Source of the DNA: Sipunculus nudus
Taxonomy: Eukaryota > Annelida > Sipuncula > Golfingiida > Sipunculidae
DNA length: 64,000 bases
Reading direction: 5' to 3'
Assembly (NCBI GenBank): GCA_026874595.1
Contig: JAPPUL010000089.1
Coordinates: 124,001 to 188,000 of the forward strand
The translations under genes and the position numbers were made by a program. Positions 54,416 through 63,877 of the stretch are shown piece by piece (positions within the stretch are counted from its first letter, which is position 1; every line of letters starts with the position of its first letter). The notes beneath the pieces are model-generated. The model was not told the origin of the DNA. It saw only the letters and a program-made list of their open reading frames with translations, and searched no databases.

Positions 54416-57400
54416 GTGATGTTAAAAGGTAATGATTCCCAAAAGATACCATTCGAAAGAGTGCTTAAGCTATTAAAAGAGGATGACGAGCTAATCGGGG
54501 AGGAGGAGGAAGGATTTGCTAAACTAGTAAAAACTAGGTTTGTAGGGCTGGGTTTGGAAGAAGGGGAAAAAGAAGGGCAAGAACGTATTATAATGGAGCT
54601 AAACAAGTGGCTAAGTTTTTTTGGCAGCAGGGGGGATGGAGTAATTCTACTTAGCAAATGTTATGGGAAGGTAGAAGATAAGGAATGGTTCGTGGCATTA
54701 TTTTTGCGTTCATCAATCTTCCGAGAATGCTTAAAAAATATCTTATCCTATCCCTACCTGTGCCGGATATTGTTTGAAGAGATAAAAATACTAAAACGAG
54801 TATTTGAAAATAGCTTTATAGATGAGATATCAAAGAATGTAAATATGCTTAAAGAGGGACTAAACGGTGCAATAGGTTTTCTAAAAGAGGATAAAAAGAA
54901 ACTCTTAAAAGAGCTCTATAAACATGTAGGAATAGAGGGGGAGAAGGAGGATGGGGGGGATGGGGGAGAAGATGAGTTACTAGAACGACTTGATTTTAGT
55001 AGACTAAGTAGTTTTAAGAGAGTACAAATATTACGAATAGGCAGCTTGAAGAGTATGGGAGTCTATAATATAGAGGATGTAGGGAAAAGGCTTAGTGAAG
55101 TTGGAGATTTAATATTAGGCAAGGTCTTAGAACGCGAGCGAAAGATATTAGAAAGACGTTTTGGAAGCCAAGAAAGGATAGCAATTGCGGTCATAGGGCT
55201 TAATAACTACGGATTACATAAACTAACCTACACAGATAGATATGACATTTTATTCGTATATGAAAATGGAGTAAAAGGGGTATTAGGAGGGGCTGAATGG
55301 AGGAGAGGTCAAAAGTTTAAGGATGCGGTTATAGAGGGTGTAATAGATTTTCTAATGCCGAAGGGGATGGAGTCATTATACAATCTTAATTATCATAAAA
55401 GATCAAAAAGAAGCCCTTATCCATTAAGCCAAACAACAAAAGAATATATAGACTATATAGAGAATGAAAATATAGTACACAGATACGAATTAATAAACAT
55501 GCGCTACATAGCAGGGGATAAAGGGGTTGGAATATATTTCATAAATGAGTTAAAACGCCTAGTGTATAGAAAATACTTATCGACAGAAGAGGTAAAAGAG
55601 CATGAGCGACTTATAGGAAGTATATTTAAATCATTTACAAAAAAGCCTATAAAGACAATAGATAAGACAATAAACTTATTATGTATGCTATACGGCAATG
55701 GAGAAGGAGAAGGTAAAGAGAATGTAAGATGCAGTTTGGAAGAGCTAGTAGGACATGGATTTATGAGCAAAGCGGAGTGTGAGCAAATAGGAGCTAGTTA
55801 TATGTTTTTGAAGGAGTTAAAATACCAGAGAGAATTATATGATTATAAAGATTGGAGCTACTTTTTTACAAATCTAAATAAAATAAAAGACAACAAACTA
55901 AACATATTCACATTACTGTTATCCGAAGGTCTTGTAAGGGTGAATGATTTGGGTTCAAAAGACCTAGAGAGAGCGCTAAGAGAACTATTTAACGAAGTTA
56001 TATTTAGGACAGAGGATATATTCAGAAAGTACATAAAAGTGTTTGTAGATAAGCGTAGTTATCTAATGACCTTATTGTACCTACGAGAAGATGGCAGTGA
56101 ATATGGGATGGAAGGTTTTTTGAAAGAGCTAGGTTTTGAGGATGCAGGGAATGCGATAAGGAGTATAAGAGAAATAAGTAAAGTCCAACAGCTTGGAAAA
56201 GATAAGTATGTAGACACATTAATATTACTATTTGAGCTTGTGGAAAAGGAAAAAAGTTTTAGAATCAATATAGATAAGATACTGTTTTACTTTTTGAAGC
56301 TGTTGGAATGCTACGGTATATTAGATAGTTTATTTAGGTTATTTATAGAGTATCCAAAACTATTATTGCGTCTAACAAGTATCTTTTCAAAGAGTATATT
56401 TTTAAGCGAACTTCTAATAAGCCACCCTCAATATTTAGAAGAGGTTGGAGATGATGTATTTGTAAATATAAAACCGACAAAAATGCTATTAGAAGAAGAG
56501 TTTAAATGCTTTAGACTTGAAAATAGTTTTAACGATGCAATAATAGAATTAAAAGCGTACGAAAGTTTACGACTAGGACTTCAGCAGTTATTAAATCTTG
56601 AAGTAGAAGAGCAAGGCAAACGGCTTACGGTGCTAGCAGAGTTTATATTGTTGAAGAGCTTTACTTATTATCATGTAGAATCGAGTAAGAAGTTAGGTTA
56701 TAAGAGCGAAGAATACGGGATTGTGATGCTTGGTAAGCTTGGCGGGAGGGACATGAGTTTTGGTTCGGATCTGGATATATATTTAGTATACAATGAGCGA
56801 GAGGAGATAAGGGGGGGTTATGATAGTAATATGTTTTATAAAGTGGTATTAAATGCTTTGAGTAGTTTTTTCACTAAAGCGATATCCTACGGAGGTTTAT
56901 ATGAACTAGACCTGAAACTCAGGCCAGAGGGACGCAATGCGCCAATAACGGTAAGCTATAAGAAGTTAAAAGATTATCTTTTGGAAGGAAGAGCTAATAA
57001 AGAGCGGGTATGGGAGCGTTTGTTATATACAAAGGCACGGATTTACTCACCAAATGTAGGGTTTAAAGAGGCACTAGAAGTTCTTATAAGAGATTTTGTA
57101 TTGTCTTGTGATGGTGTAAAAGGAGAATCAGAAGATATTAGAAAAGAAGTGGTTATGATGCGGGAGCGGATATCAAAAAATGCTTTAAAGAAAGGCAAGG
57201 GAGGCAGAAGATATTTATTTAAGAAGGGGCGGGGTGGACTGCTTGATATAGAATTCTTGGTTGAATATCTTATATTACGCATGGGGAATATGGCTTATTT
57301 ACCAAACAATACATATAAGAGTCTTAAAAAGCAATATAAGGAAGGCTTAATAAGGAAAGAGGATTATAAAGTGCTTTTAGAAGGATTAAAGTTTTACAGG

Positions 57401-57598
57401 GAGCTTGAAGGGCTATTAAGGATAGAAGAGAATATGGCGATAGAGGATTTGTCTTATGAGGATGGGAAAAAAATATTGGAACTATCCTATTGTTTTAATT
57501 TTAAGAATGCTAATGATTTTATATGCTATTACAATGATAATATGGCTAAAGTAGCAAAGGTTTTTGATGACTATTTATGTAAAAATAAGTTATATTAA
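54416..57598 (+). CDS. glnE: Glutamine synthetase adenylyltransferase GlnE with degenerate N-terminal active site
   Basis: 1060 residues (GTG at 54416 or ATG at 54419), a little longer than usual. The C-terminal nucleotidyltransferase half keeps LGGRDMSFGSDLDIYLVYNE with Asp785 and Asp787, then a helical RD tail. In the N-terminal half, where the deadenylylating active site should read GG-x9-SDxD, the protein has IGLNNYGLHKLTYTDRYDIL: the first catalytic Asp position is Arg275 (only Asp277 remains) and the GG is GL. So adenylylation of glutamine synthetase looks possible but removal probably not. Charged Gly/Glu insert near 175-190. No glnA, glnB or glnD in the window. Confidence 0.88.
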   Translation: MMLKGNDSQKIPFERVLKLLKEDDELIGEEEEGFAKLVKTRFVGLGLEEGEKEGQERIIMELNKWLSFFGSRGDGVILLSKCYGKVEDKEWFVALFLRSSIFRECLKNILSYPYLCRILFEEIKILKRVFENSFIDEISKNVNMLKEGLNGAIGFLKEDKKKLLKELYKHVGIEGEKEDGGDGGEDELLERLDFSRLSSFKRVQILRIGSLKSMGVYNIEDVGKRLSEVGDLILGKVLERERKILERRFGSQERIAIAVIGLNNYGLHKLTYTDRYDILFVYENGVKGVLGGAEWRRGQKFKDAVIEGVIDFLMPKGMESLYNLNYHKRSKRSPYPLSQTTKEYIDYIENENIVHRYELINMRYIAGDKGVGIYFINELKRLVYRKYLSTEEVKEHERLIGSIFKSFTKKPIKTIDKTINLLCMLYGNGEGEGKENVRCSLEELVGHGFMSKAECEQIGASYMFLKELKYQRELYDYKDWSYFFTNLNKIKDNKLNIFTLLLSEGLVRVNDLGSKDLERALRELFNEVIFRTEDIFRKYIKVFVDKRSYLMTLLYLREDGSEYGMEGFLKELGFEDAGNAIRSIREISKVQQLGKDKYVDTLILLFELVEKEKSFRINIDKILFYFLKLLECYGILDSLFRLFIEYPKLLLRLTSIFSKSIFLSELLISHPQYLEEVGDDVFVNIKPTKMLLEEEFKCFRLENSFNDAIIELKAYESLRLGLQQLLNLEVEEQGKRLTVLAEFILLKSFTYYHVESSKKLGYKSEEYGIVMLGKLGGRDMSFGSDLDIYLVYNEREEIRGGYDSNMFYKVVLNALSSFFTKAISYGGLYELDLKLRPEGRNAPITVSYKKLKDYLLEGRANKERVWERLLYTKARIYSPNVGFKEALEVLIRDFVLSCDGVKGESEDIRKEVVMMRERISKNALKKGKGGRRYLFKKGRGGLLDIEFLVEYLILRMGNMAYLPNNTYKSLKKQYKEGLIRKEDYKVLLEGLKFYRELEGLLRIEENMAIEDLSYEDGKKILELSYCFNFKNANDFICYYNDNMAKVAKVFDDYLCKNKLY

Positions 57599-57865
57599 AG
57601 AAGCGCTATATTAGTATAAAGAATAAAGACAAGTAATTGCTTCCCTATATTAGGTAAGAAAATAGATATCCAATATAAAGGATTAGATTTGGATTGCTCA
57701 AGAAGTATGCGAGCATAAAGTAAAGAGTATTTATATGGATATATAAAACGGAAAATAGTTATTATGTTGCTTAAGGGGCATTGAAAAAAAAAGATATACT
57801 AAAGATTAGAACTAGATGTATTTAGCGTAAATAATATTTGATAATATTGATTGAGGGAATAGAGT

Positions 57866-59092
57866 ATGGATCTTAGATATGTAAACCCTTTTGTATCATC
57901 AGCAATAAGCATAATAGAAGACGTGGTAGGAATAAATGCTATAAAGAAAAATATATACCTATCATATGGAAAAGAGAGCGTAGGAGGGGTTAGCATATTC
58001 TTTACGTTAATAGGGGATGTAGAAGGGCAGATAATATTTGACCTGCCGGAGGGGATGACAACAAAGCTAGCAGAAAACATGATAGGGATAGGCTTTAGTG
58101 AAGATGCTATAAAAGACACAAAGGCTAAAGAGATTTTAAAATCGGCAATAATAGAACTTGGTAATATGATAGCAGGGACAGCGATTACTCGCCTTGAGGA
58201 ACAAAGTTATAATTGTAATATAAGTGCACCGGTGGTATATGTAGGGTCAAAAGCGCAGTTAACCAGAGAAAATATAAATACAATAGTAATAGAGATGGAC
58301 ACACAGTTAGGCACGTTTTCGATTAACTTAGCAGCAAGGAATGGTTCTGAGTGGGGCACAGCAGGGACATTATCTTTACTATTAGTTAGTATTCCAAAGA
58401 GTTTTTGCTACAGTGCGGTACATGAGTTTATACCGAAAGGAGTAAAGGTGTTCACAACGGAGGATATAAAATATGTAAACGAGTATAAAGTTGATGTATT
58501 GTGCTTAGATGTAGATATAGGCACCTATTCGTTAGAAAAGAAGCTAGAGGGTATATATAGTAATAGTAAACATAAGGGGATAAAGGTGGTGGGCTATTCA
58601 GCAATAGATGATGAGTATCGTGATGATTTACTATTATCCTACGGAGTAGTAGATATAATATCAAAAAGTGGCCAACACGCTGAATTTGTAGAGGGAATGA
58701 ACAATGCCTTTAACAGGATAGGGATAGGCTTTACCAAGCGACGAAAGAATATATATGTAAATGTATATCCAAACGATAAGTTTAAGATAAATTTGATAGG
58801 GGATGTAGGCTATACGGAATTAATAAGAGGAGATATCGTAGAGCTTGGAACGACAGGGGTAGCATTTCGTCCACAAAGGGAGAAGTTAGAAGTATTTAGC
58901 TTAAAGGATGAATTTGAAAAGATCCAACTTAACTTACAGGGCAGATTTGTACTGGTAAATGGAGTAGTCTCAAGTATAAAGGGAGATATAGTAATAATAA
59001 GGTTTACAGAGGTACGCAAAGCGTTTATAGATTTGATATCGGAAATAATATATAGAAAGATATCAGTAGACCATGGAACAGATATATACTAA
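57866..59092 (+). CDS. CheX phosphatase-like / receiver-like / PilZ three-domain protein
   Basis: 408 residues. Residues about 1-150 are CheX/CheC-like: VNPFVSSAISIIEDVVG and AIIELGNMIAGTAITRLEEQ, with the catalytic pair Glu97 and Asn100. Residues about 175-275 look like a divergent receiver (VDVLCLDVDIGTYS, VVGYSAID, DIISKSGQ) that lacks the usual N-terminal acidic pair. Residues about 290-400 follow PilZ (RRKNIYVNVYPNDKFKINLI, ELGTTGVAFRP, a c-di-GMP-type module, though the RxxxR is only partial). CheX removes phosphate from CheY; the fusion links chemotaxis to c-di-GMP. It stands alone upstream of leuA. fliN elsewhere in the window implies motility. Confidence 0.78.
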   Translation: MDLRYVNPFVSSAISIIEDVVGINAIKKNIYLSYGKESVGGVSIFFTLIGDVEGQIIFDLPEGMTTKLAENMIGIGFSEDAIKDTKAKEILKSAIIELGNMIAGTAITRLEEQSYNCNISAPVVYVGSKAQLTRENINTIVIEMDTQLGTFSINLAARNGSEWGTAGTLSLLLVSIPKSFCYSAVHEFIPKGVKVFTTEDIKYVNEYKVDVLCLDVDIGTYSLEKKLEGIYSNSKHKGIKVVGYSAIDDEYRDDLLLSYGVVDIISKSGQHAEFVEGMNNAFNRIGIGFTKRRKNIYVNVYPNDKFKINLIGDVGYTELIRGDIVELGTTGVAFRPQREKLEVFSLKDEFEKIQLNLQGRFVLVNGVVSSIKGDIVIIRFTEVRKAFIDLISEIIYRKISVDHGTDIY

Positions 59093-59217
59093 AAAAAAAA
59101 TAGGATTAAGGTTTACACGGGAAAGAAAGATTATTATACTTAAGATACTGTTATTTAAGAAGGGATGGAAATACTATATAAGTAGTATTAAGAGGTGAGT
59201 TTAAGAGGTGAGAATGT

Positions 59218-59316
59218 ATGAAGGTTATGAATATAAACGTAATAAAATCCGCACAAAAGGCATCTATAGTATGGTTTGAACTGCAGTTTCAAACGCCTAC
59301 ACTGCCCCTATGGTAG
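59218..59316 (+). promoter_or_regulatory. Possible leuA leader: short ORF with hairpins
   Basis: GAGGTGAG precedes an ATG at 59218 that opens a 32-codon frame ending in TAG at 59314. Two hairpins lie at its end: GTTTGAA/TTCAAAC (about 59273-59295) and CCCCTA-TGG-TAGGGG (about 59305-59320); the TAG is inside the second stem. The peptide has no leucine run and no U-tract follows, so classical attenuation is not shown. It could be regulation or chance. Confidence 0.35.
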
Positions 59317-59425
59317 GGGTAAAAAAATAAAATCCAAAATAATAATAAAGTAAAGTAAATTAAAATAAATATGATGCTCTATGCACATAGAGGGGAGAGA
59401 GCTAATAAAAGTTAGAGGTATAATA

Positions 59426-60970
59426 ATGGATAAAGTATATATATTTGACACAACGTTAAGAGATGGGGAGCAAGCGCCTGGTTTTTCGATGGACATAGAG
59501 GAGAAGTTATCGTTTGCGCGTCAGCTTAAGAGATTAAGAGTTGATGTAATAGAAGCTGGGTTTCCGGTATCATCGCCGATACAATTTGAGGGGGTAAAGC
59601 GAATAGCAGAGGAGATAGAAGGGATAACGATAGCAGGTCTTGCAAGGGCTTTAGAGAAAGATATAGATGTATGCTATAAAGCAATAAAAGAATCTTCAAA
59701 ACCAAGAATTCATACATTTATAGCAACAAGCCCAATACACATGGAATATAAGTTAAAAAAGCAATCAAGTGAAGTACTTGATATGTCCCAAAAGGCGGTA
59801 AGCTATGCACGTAGTTTATGCGAGGAGGTTGAGTTTTCGGCAGAAGATGCAACCCGAACAGACATAGGTTTTTTGTGCGAGATAGTGGAAGCGGCAATAG
59901 AAAGCGGAGCGAAGATAGTAAATATACCAGACACAGTAGGCTACACAGTTCCAAAGGAGTTTTATGATACTATAAAGGAGCTTTATAAACGAGTTAAGAA
60001 TATAAACGAGGCAATAATAAGCGTACACTGTCATAATGATTTGGGCTTAGCGGTAGCAAACTCCCTAGCAGCAGTAAATGCAGGAGCAAGACAAATAGAA
60101 TGTAGTGTAAATGGGATAGGGGAGAGGGCCGGTAATGCGGCATTAGAAGAGATAGTGTCTTGTTTAAATGTAAGAAAGGATTTGTATGGACTTCATACAG
60201 GAGTTAATGCAAAGGAGATATATGCATCAAGCGTACAGCTTTCGAATATAACTAGTGTATTTGTGCAGCCCAACAAAGCGATAGTGGGAAAGAATGCGTT
60301 TGCACATGAATCTGGGATACATCAGGATGGGATATTGAAATATCCGCAAACGTATGAGATAATGACACCGGAGTCAATAGGAAAGAGGAGCAGTATGATA
60401 GTGCTTGGACGTCATTCCGGTAAACATGGTTTTAAAAATCGTGTAGAGCAATTATCAATAGAGCTTGACGCACAACATTTTGAGAGGGCGTACGAGAGAT
60501 TTTTGAAGGTAGCAGATAAGAAGAAAGAAGTATATGATGAAGATATATATGCAATAGTGGCAGATGAGCTTATGCCGAGTATAGAATCGACCTACGAGCT
60601 AATAGATTTTCATACATTTTGTGGTAGCGACCCGGCCTTAGCGAGTGCAACAGTGCATTTAGTTAAGAAAGGAGAGAGTTTAAAAGCGGGAGCAACCGGT
60701 GATGGTCCTATAAGCGCAGTATATAATGCAATTAATAAGATAGTGGGAATAGATGTGCAATTAAAAAGGTATAGTATAAATGCGATAACGGAAGGAGCGG
60801 ATGCTATCGGGGAAGTGAGCGTAATAATAAATCACGAAAATCATATGGCCTCAGGGCATGGTTCTAGTACGGATATAATATTTGCAAGTACGAAGGCGTA
60901 TGTATTAGCGCTAAACAAGTTGTTAAACGAGTTGAAGCTGAAGAAAGGGAGTCTACAAAAGCAGGATTAA
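59426..60970 (+). CDS. leuA: 2-isopropylmalate synthase
   Basis: 514 residues from the ATG at 59426 (AGAGGT upstream); a frame back to 59381 adds 15 unfamiliar residues. MDKVYIFDTTLRDGEQAPGF is the exact family start; VHCHNDLGLAVANSLAAVNA has the metal HxH; GNAALEEIVSCL and FAHESGIHQDGILK are LeuA signatures. The C-terminal leucine-sensing domain (about 390-500) includes ATGDGPISAVYNAI. It condenses acetyl-CoA and 2-ketoisovalerate, first step to leucine, and is normally inhibited by leucine. leuBCD are not adjacent. Confidence 0.96.
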   Translation: MDKVYIFDTTLRDGEQAPGFSMDIEEKLSFARQLKRLRVDVIEAGFPVSSPIQFEGVKRIAEEIEGITIAGLARALEKDIDVCYKAIKESSKPRIHTFIATSPIHMEYKLKKQSSEVLDMSQKAVSYARSLCEEVEFSAEDATRTDIGFLCEIVEAAIESGAKIVNIPDTVGYTVPKEFYDTIKELYKRVKNINEAIISVHCHNDLGLAVANSLAAVNAGARQIECSVNGIGERAGNAALEEIVSCLNVRKDLYGLHTGVNAKEIYASSVQLSNITSVFVQPNKAIVGKNAFAHESGIHQDGILKYPQTYEIMTPESIGKRSSMIVLGRHSGKHGFKNRVEQLSIELDAQHFERAYERFLKVADKKKEVYDEDIYAIVADELMPSIESTYELIDFHTFCGSDPALASATVHLVKKGESLKAGATGDGPISAVYNAINKIVGIDVQLKRYSINAITEGADAIGEVSVIINHENHMASGHGSSTDIIFASTKAYVLALNKLLNELKLKKGSLQKQD

Positions 60971-61016
60971 GGTAAAAAGTACAAGGTAAAAAGTACAAGG
61001 TAAAAAGTACAAGGTA
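60971..61016. repeat. 14-nt tandem repeat between leuA and a convergent gene
   Basis: GGTAAAAAGTACAA occurs three times in a row, starting on the base after the leuA TAA stop and ending at the stop codon of the convergent radical SAM gene. Confidence 0.9.
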
Positions 61017-61017
61017 G

Positions 61018-62559
61018 TTATTTTATAAATGTATGCTTAACCTGTGAAAATAAGCTTTTAGTACTTATGCCTTTAGCTATACCATCAATTATAAAGGAGC
61101 CGATATTATTATCAGCATGAGCTAGTTTCCATTGTAAGAAGGCCTCGAAGTAGCCATTAACGCGTATTATGATGCCAAGAGGAGTTAGATGTTTTTTAAT
61201 AGTATTGATGCGAGTTTTAATAATAGTTTCATCAATAAAAGCTTGATAAGCAAGGTGAGTATTAGGCTTTGGTATAAACTGATTAATATTTACGATGATA
61301 CTGGTCATAAACTTAGACTGCTTGGCATGAGCAAGAGCGATATTTCTAATATCCTTAACAAGGGAGATAATGGCATTAATATCATCCTGGTCCTCTTCAA
61401 TGAATCCGATAATAAAATATAGTTTTAAACTCTTAAATCCTAGAGAAATGGCTTTATCACAAAGGTCTAGAATAACATCGCGATGAAAAGGTTTTTTAAT
61501 TAAGCGAGCAAGTTTTCTGGATGCAACCTCAGGAGCAATAGTTAAGATATTTTGCTTATTGAATCTCATAAGCCGAAGTAAGTCCTCAGAAATATTTTCT
61601 ATTCTAAGCGAAGAGAAAGAGACAAAAGCATTAAAGTTATTAATATAGTTTATAATCTGGATAAGTTGTTTATGGTCAGTAGTCAGGGCACTAACAAGCC
61701 CTATTTTGTTAGCATGAGCAATGCCGGTATCGATTAAAGGGAACAAGGTCTCTTTAGGGAAGTATCTCAAATTCCCATAAGTTTCAGGGACAGTACAAAA
61801 GCTACATTTAAAGCGGCAACCGCGAGTAATTTCGATTAAGAAAGTATAAGGGAAGACAGTGTTATTGGTAATGATGTGAGAGTAATTGGGGGTAAAGGAG
61901 TTAATGGGGGAGTTATTTTTGGTTTTGAGAGTAGTTTTATAATGCTCTTCATTAGTAATGAATTTTGAGATAATAAATGGTTTGATTTGGATAAAGAGGG
62001 AAATAAATTGTATTTTGTCTTTGCAAGAATACCATAGTGCAGAAATATTTATAATAGTATTAATATAAGGTTCAAAATCGCCTTTAAAGATAATATCAGC
62101 AAGTGGTAAGTATATTTGGTAGTTAATGGAAGGGAAAGCGCCGCCAACGCCGATAAAAACGTCCTTGCGTTGATGAGCATAAGGGTTAATGCCTGAAGTA
62201 GTTAACATTTTGACAAGATTTAGAAAGTCAGATTCATAACTATGCGAGACAAAAATGAGGTTAGCCGAATATAGTCTAAAGTGGTTCTCAGGGGAGAAGA
62301 TGGAGTTAGACAAAGGGTCAAAGAAGAACCTGTTGACATGAAAAAGGGGCTGTTTAGCAAAGAGATAAAAGATGCCCTGAAAGCCTAAATTGCTCATACC
62401 AAGGTAATAAGAGTTAGGATAAATGACAGCAATTTTAATAGAGTTTTTGTGATAAGCAAAGCAAGCGTCTATATCGATATTGATTTCTTTGGGTTTGGCA
62501 TTGTTATATTTTTGATAATTGGGACGAATAGAGCTAATCCTCCAGCGAGCAAAATACAA
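61018..62559 (-). CDS. Radical SAM protein with N-terminal cobalamin-binding-type domain
   Basis: 513 residues. The N-terminal part (about 40-180) has the B12-binding-like pattern IAVIYPNSYYLGMSNLGFQG, LIFVSHSYESDFLNLVKML and FIGVGGAFPSINYQ, without a clear DxHxxG histidine. The radical SAM core has TRGCRFKCSFCTVPETYGNL (C-x3-C-x2-C) and continues through ILTIAPEVASRKLARLIKK and KLYFIIGFIEEDQDD. This layout matches the TIGR03960-like class of anaerobe radical SAM proteins. A methyltransferase-type or other radical reaction is likely; substrate unknown. It converges on leuA. Confidence 0.85.
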   Translation of the reverse strand: MYFARWRISSIRPNYQKYNNAKPKEINIDIDACFAYHKNSIKIAVIYPNSYYLGMSNLGFQGIFYLFAKQPLFHVNRFFFDPLSNSIFSPENHFRLYSANLIFVSHSYESDFLNLVKMLTTSGINPYAHQRKDVFIGVGGAFPSINYQIYLPLADIIFKGDFEPYINTIINISALWYSCKDKIQFISLFIQIKPFIISKFITNEEHYKTTLKTKNNSPINSFTPNYSHIITNNTVFPYTFLIEITRGCRFKCSFCTVPETYGNLRYFPKETLFPLIDTGIAHANKIGLVSALTTDHKQLIQIINYINNFNAFVSFSSLRIENISEDLLRLMRFNKQNILTIAPEVASRKLARLIKKPFHRDVILDLCDKAISLGFKSLKLYFIIGFIEEDQDDINAIISLVKDIRNIALAHAKQSKFMTSIIVNINQFIPKPNTHLAYQAFIDETIIKTRINTIKKHLTPLGIIIRVNGYFEAFLQWKLAHADNNIGSFIIDGIAKGISTKSLFSQVKHTFIK

Positions 62560-62781
62560 TATGGTATAAAACTACATAATATAAAGCATCCTATATAAAG
62601 TACACTATAAGTGTAAAAAAAGTTACATATAAAGTAAAAGTTTTTATATATGCGAGTAAATATTGAATAAATTTAAATGGGTTTATATGGTTGTGAAATA
62701 TTAATTAAGCTGTTAGTGCTAAACTATCTATAGTAGATATAATTATGTAGAAAGATAAGTTAGGAGAATAAGGAAGCAATT

Positions 62782-63741
62782 ATGAAATTGGGAATAAAAG
62801 TTGTAGTTATGATACTTTTGATGGGACTTGTCATTTTGGTAGAATTGGCATATGGGAATGAAACGTTATTATTGTTAGGGGAAAGCGGTCCTAAATTAGT
62901 GTGGTGGGAGTGGTCCTTGATGCTATTCTTATTTACATCAGTTCTTGGAGCAGTAGCGATATTATCGGGGCTTGGAGGAGGGGTATTATACGTACCTATC
63001 GTATCTAGTATATTTCCCTTTCATTTAGATTTCGTAAGGGGAGCAGGCTTATTCGTAGCGTTATCAGGAGCACTATCAGCGAGTCCTGGATTACTAAAGA
63101 AGGGACTTGCAAATATAAGGGTAGCCTTACCGATGGCGGTGGTATCGTCTTTGTCGTCTATATTTGGAGCGGAGGTGGGTCTTGCCCTCCCAAGCTACGT
63201 AATACAGATAATCCTAGGTTTCATAATATTGGGGATAGTGGTATTAATGTTCATATCTAAAAAATCGGATTTCCCTGAAGTTTTAAAAAGCGATAAATTA
63301 TCGAAGAAGTTAAAGATATATGGAAGATATTATGATGAGAGTTTGGGTAAGGAGATAAGCTGGAGGGTGCATCGAACTCCGCAAGCATTAATATTATTTG
63401 TATTTATAGGGTTCATGGCAGGGATGTTTGGTCTTGGAGCGGGCTGGGCGAACGTTCCGGTATTAAATCAGGTATTGGGCGTTCCACTTAAGGTATCAGC
63501 AGCAAGTAGTATATTGATTTTGGCGATAACGGACACAGCAGCAGCCTGGGTATATTTATTGAAAGGAGCAGAGCTTGTGTTAATAACAGTTCCTTCGGTA
63601 GTGGGAATGATGTTGGGAGCGCGATTAGGGGTTAAATTGCTGTCTAAGTCAAAACCGATGGTAGTTAAATGGGTTGTAATAATCTTTCTAAGCGTAGCAG
63701 GAGTTAGGTCGTTACTTAAAGGTTTTGGGATATGGGACTAA
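62782..63741 (+). CDS. TauE/SafE-family membrane protein (sulfite/sulfonate exporter type)
   Basis: 319 residues, about eight to nine transmembrane helices. The two family repeats are VAILSGLGGGVLYVPIVSSI and FMAGMFGLGAGWANVPVLNQ. The central loop (about 168-210) is hydrophilic. TauE/SafE proteins export sulfite, sulfoacetate or other small anions. In this dsr-carrying genome sulfite or a sulfur anion is a reasonable substrate. It is followed by a DUF1634-like gene, a partnership often seen for this family. An AGGAG site lies before the ATG. Confidence 0.88.
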   Translation: MKLGIKVVVMILLMGLVILVELAYGNETLLLLGESGPKLVWWEWSLMLFLFTSVLGAVAILSGLGGGVLYVPIVSSIFPFHLDFVRGAGLFVALSGALSASPGLLKKGLANIRVALPMAVVSSLSSIFGAEVGLALPSYVIQIILGFIILGIVVLMFISKKSDFPEVLKSDKLSKKLKIYGRYYDESLGKEISWRVHRTPQALILFVFIGFMAGMFGLGAGWANVPVLNQVLGVPLKVSAASSILILAITDTAAAWVYLLKGAELVLITVPSVVGMMLGARLGVKLLSKSKPMVVKWVVIIFLSVAGVRSLLKGFGIWD

Positions 63742-63762
63742 TTATATTATAGGGACATGGTA

Positions 63763-63874
63763 TTTTGTTAAGGGAGACTTTTGTTAAGGGAGACTTTTGT
63801 TAAGGGAGACTTTTATTAAGGGAGACTTTTGTTAAGGGAGACTTTTGTTAAGGGAGACTTTTGTTAAGGGAGAC
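63763..63874 (+). repeat. 16-nt tandem repeat, seven copies, carrying a Shine-Dalgarno in each unit
   Basis: TTTTGTTAAGGGAGAC occurs seven times head to tail (one copy has TTTTATTA). The last unit ends 3 bases before the ATG at 63878, and its AGGGAG (63867-63872) is 5 bases from that ATG, so it is the real ribosome site. Six further AGGGAG copies lie upstream at 16-base steps. Confidence 0.92.
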
Positions 63875-63877
63875 TTT

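Noticed and set aside
63763-63874. CRISPR array or origin iterons
   Set aside because: No spacers, no initiator gene or DnaA boxes seen; units sit as a ribosome-site array in front of a start codon.
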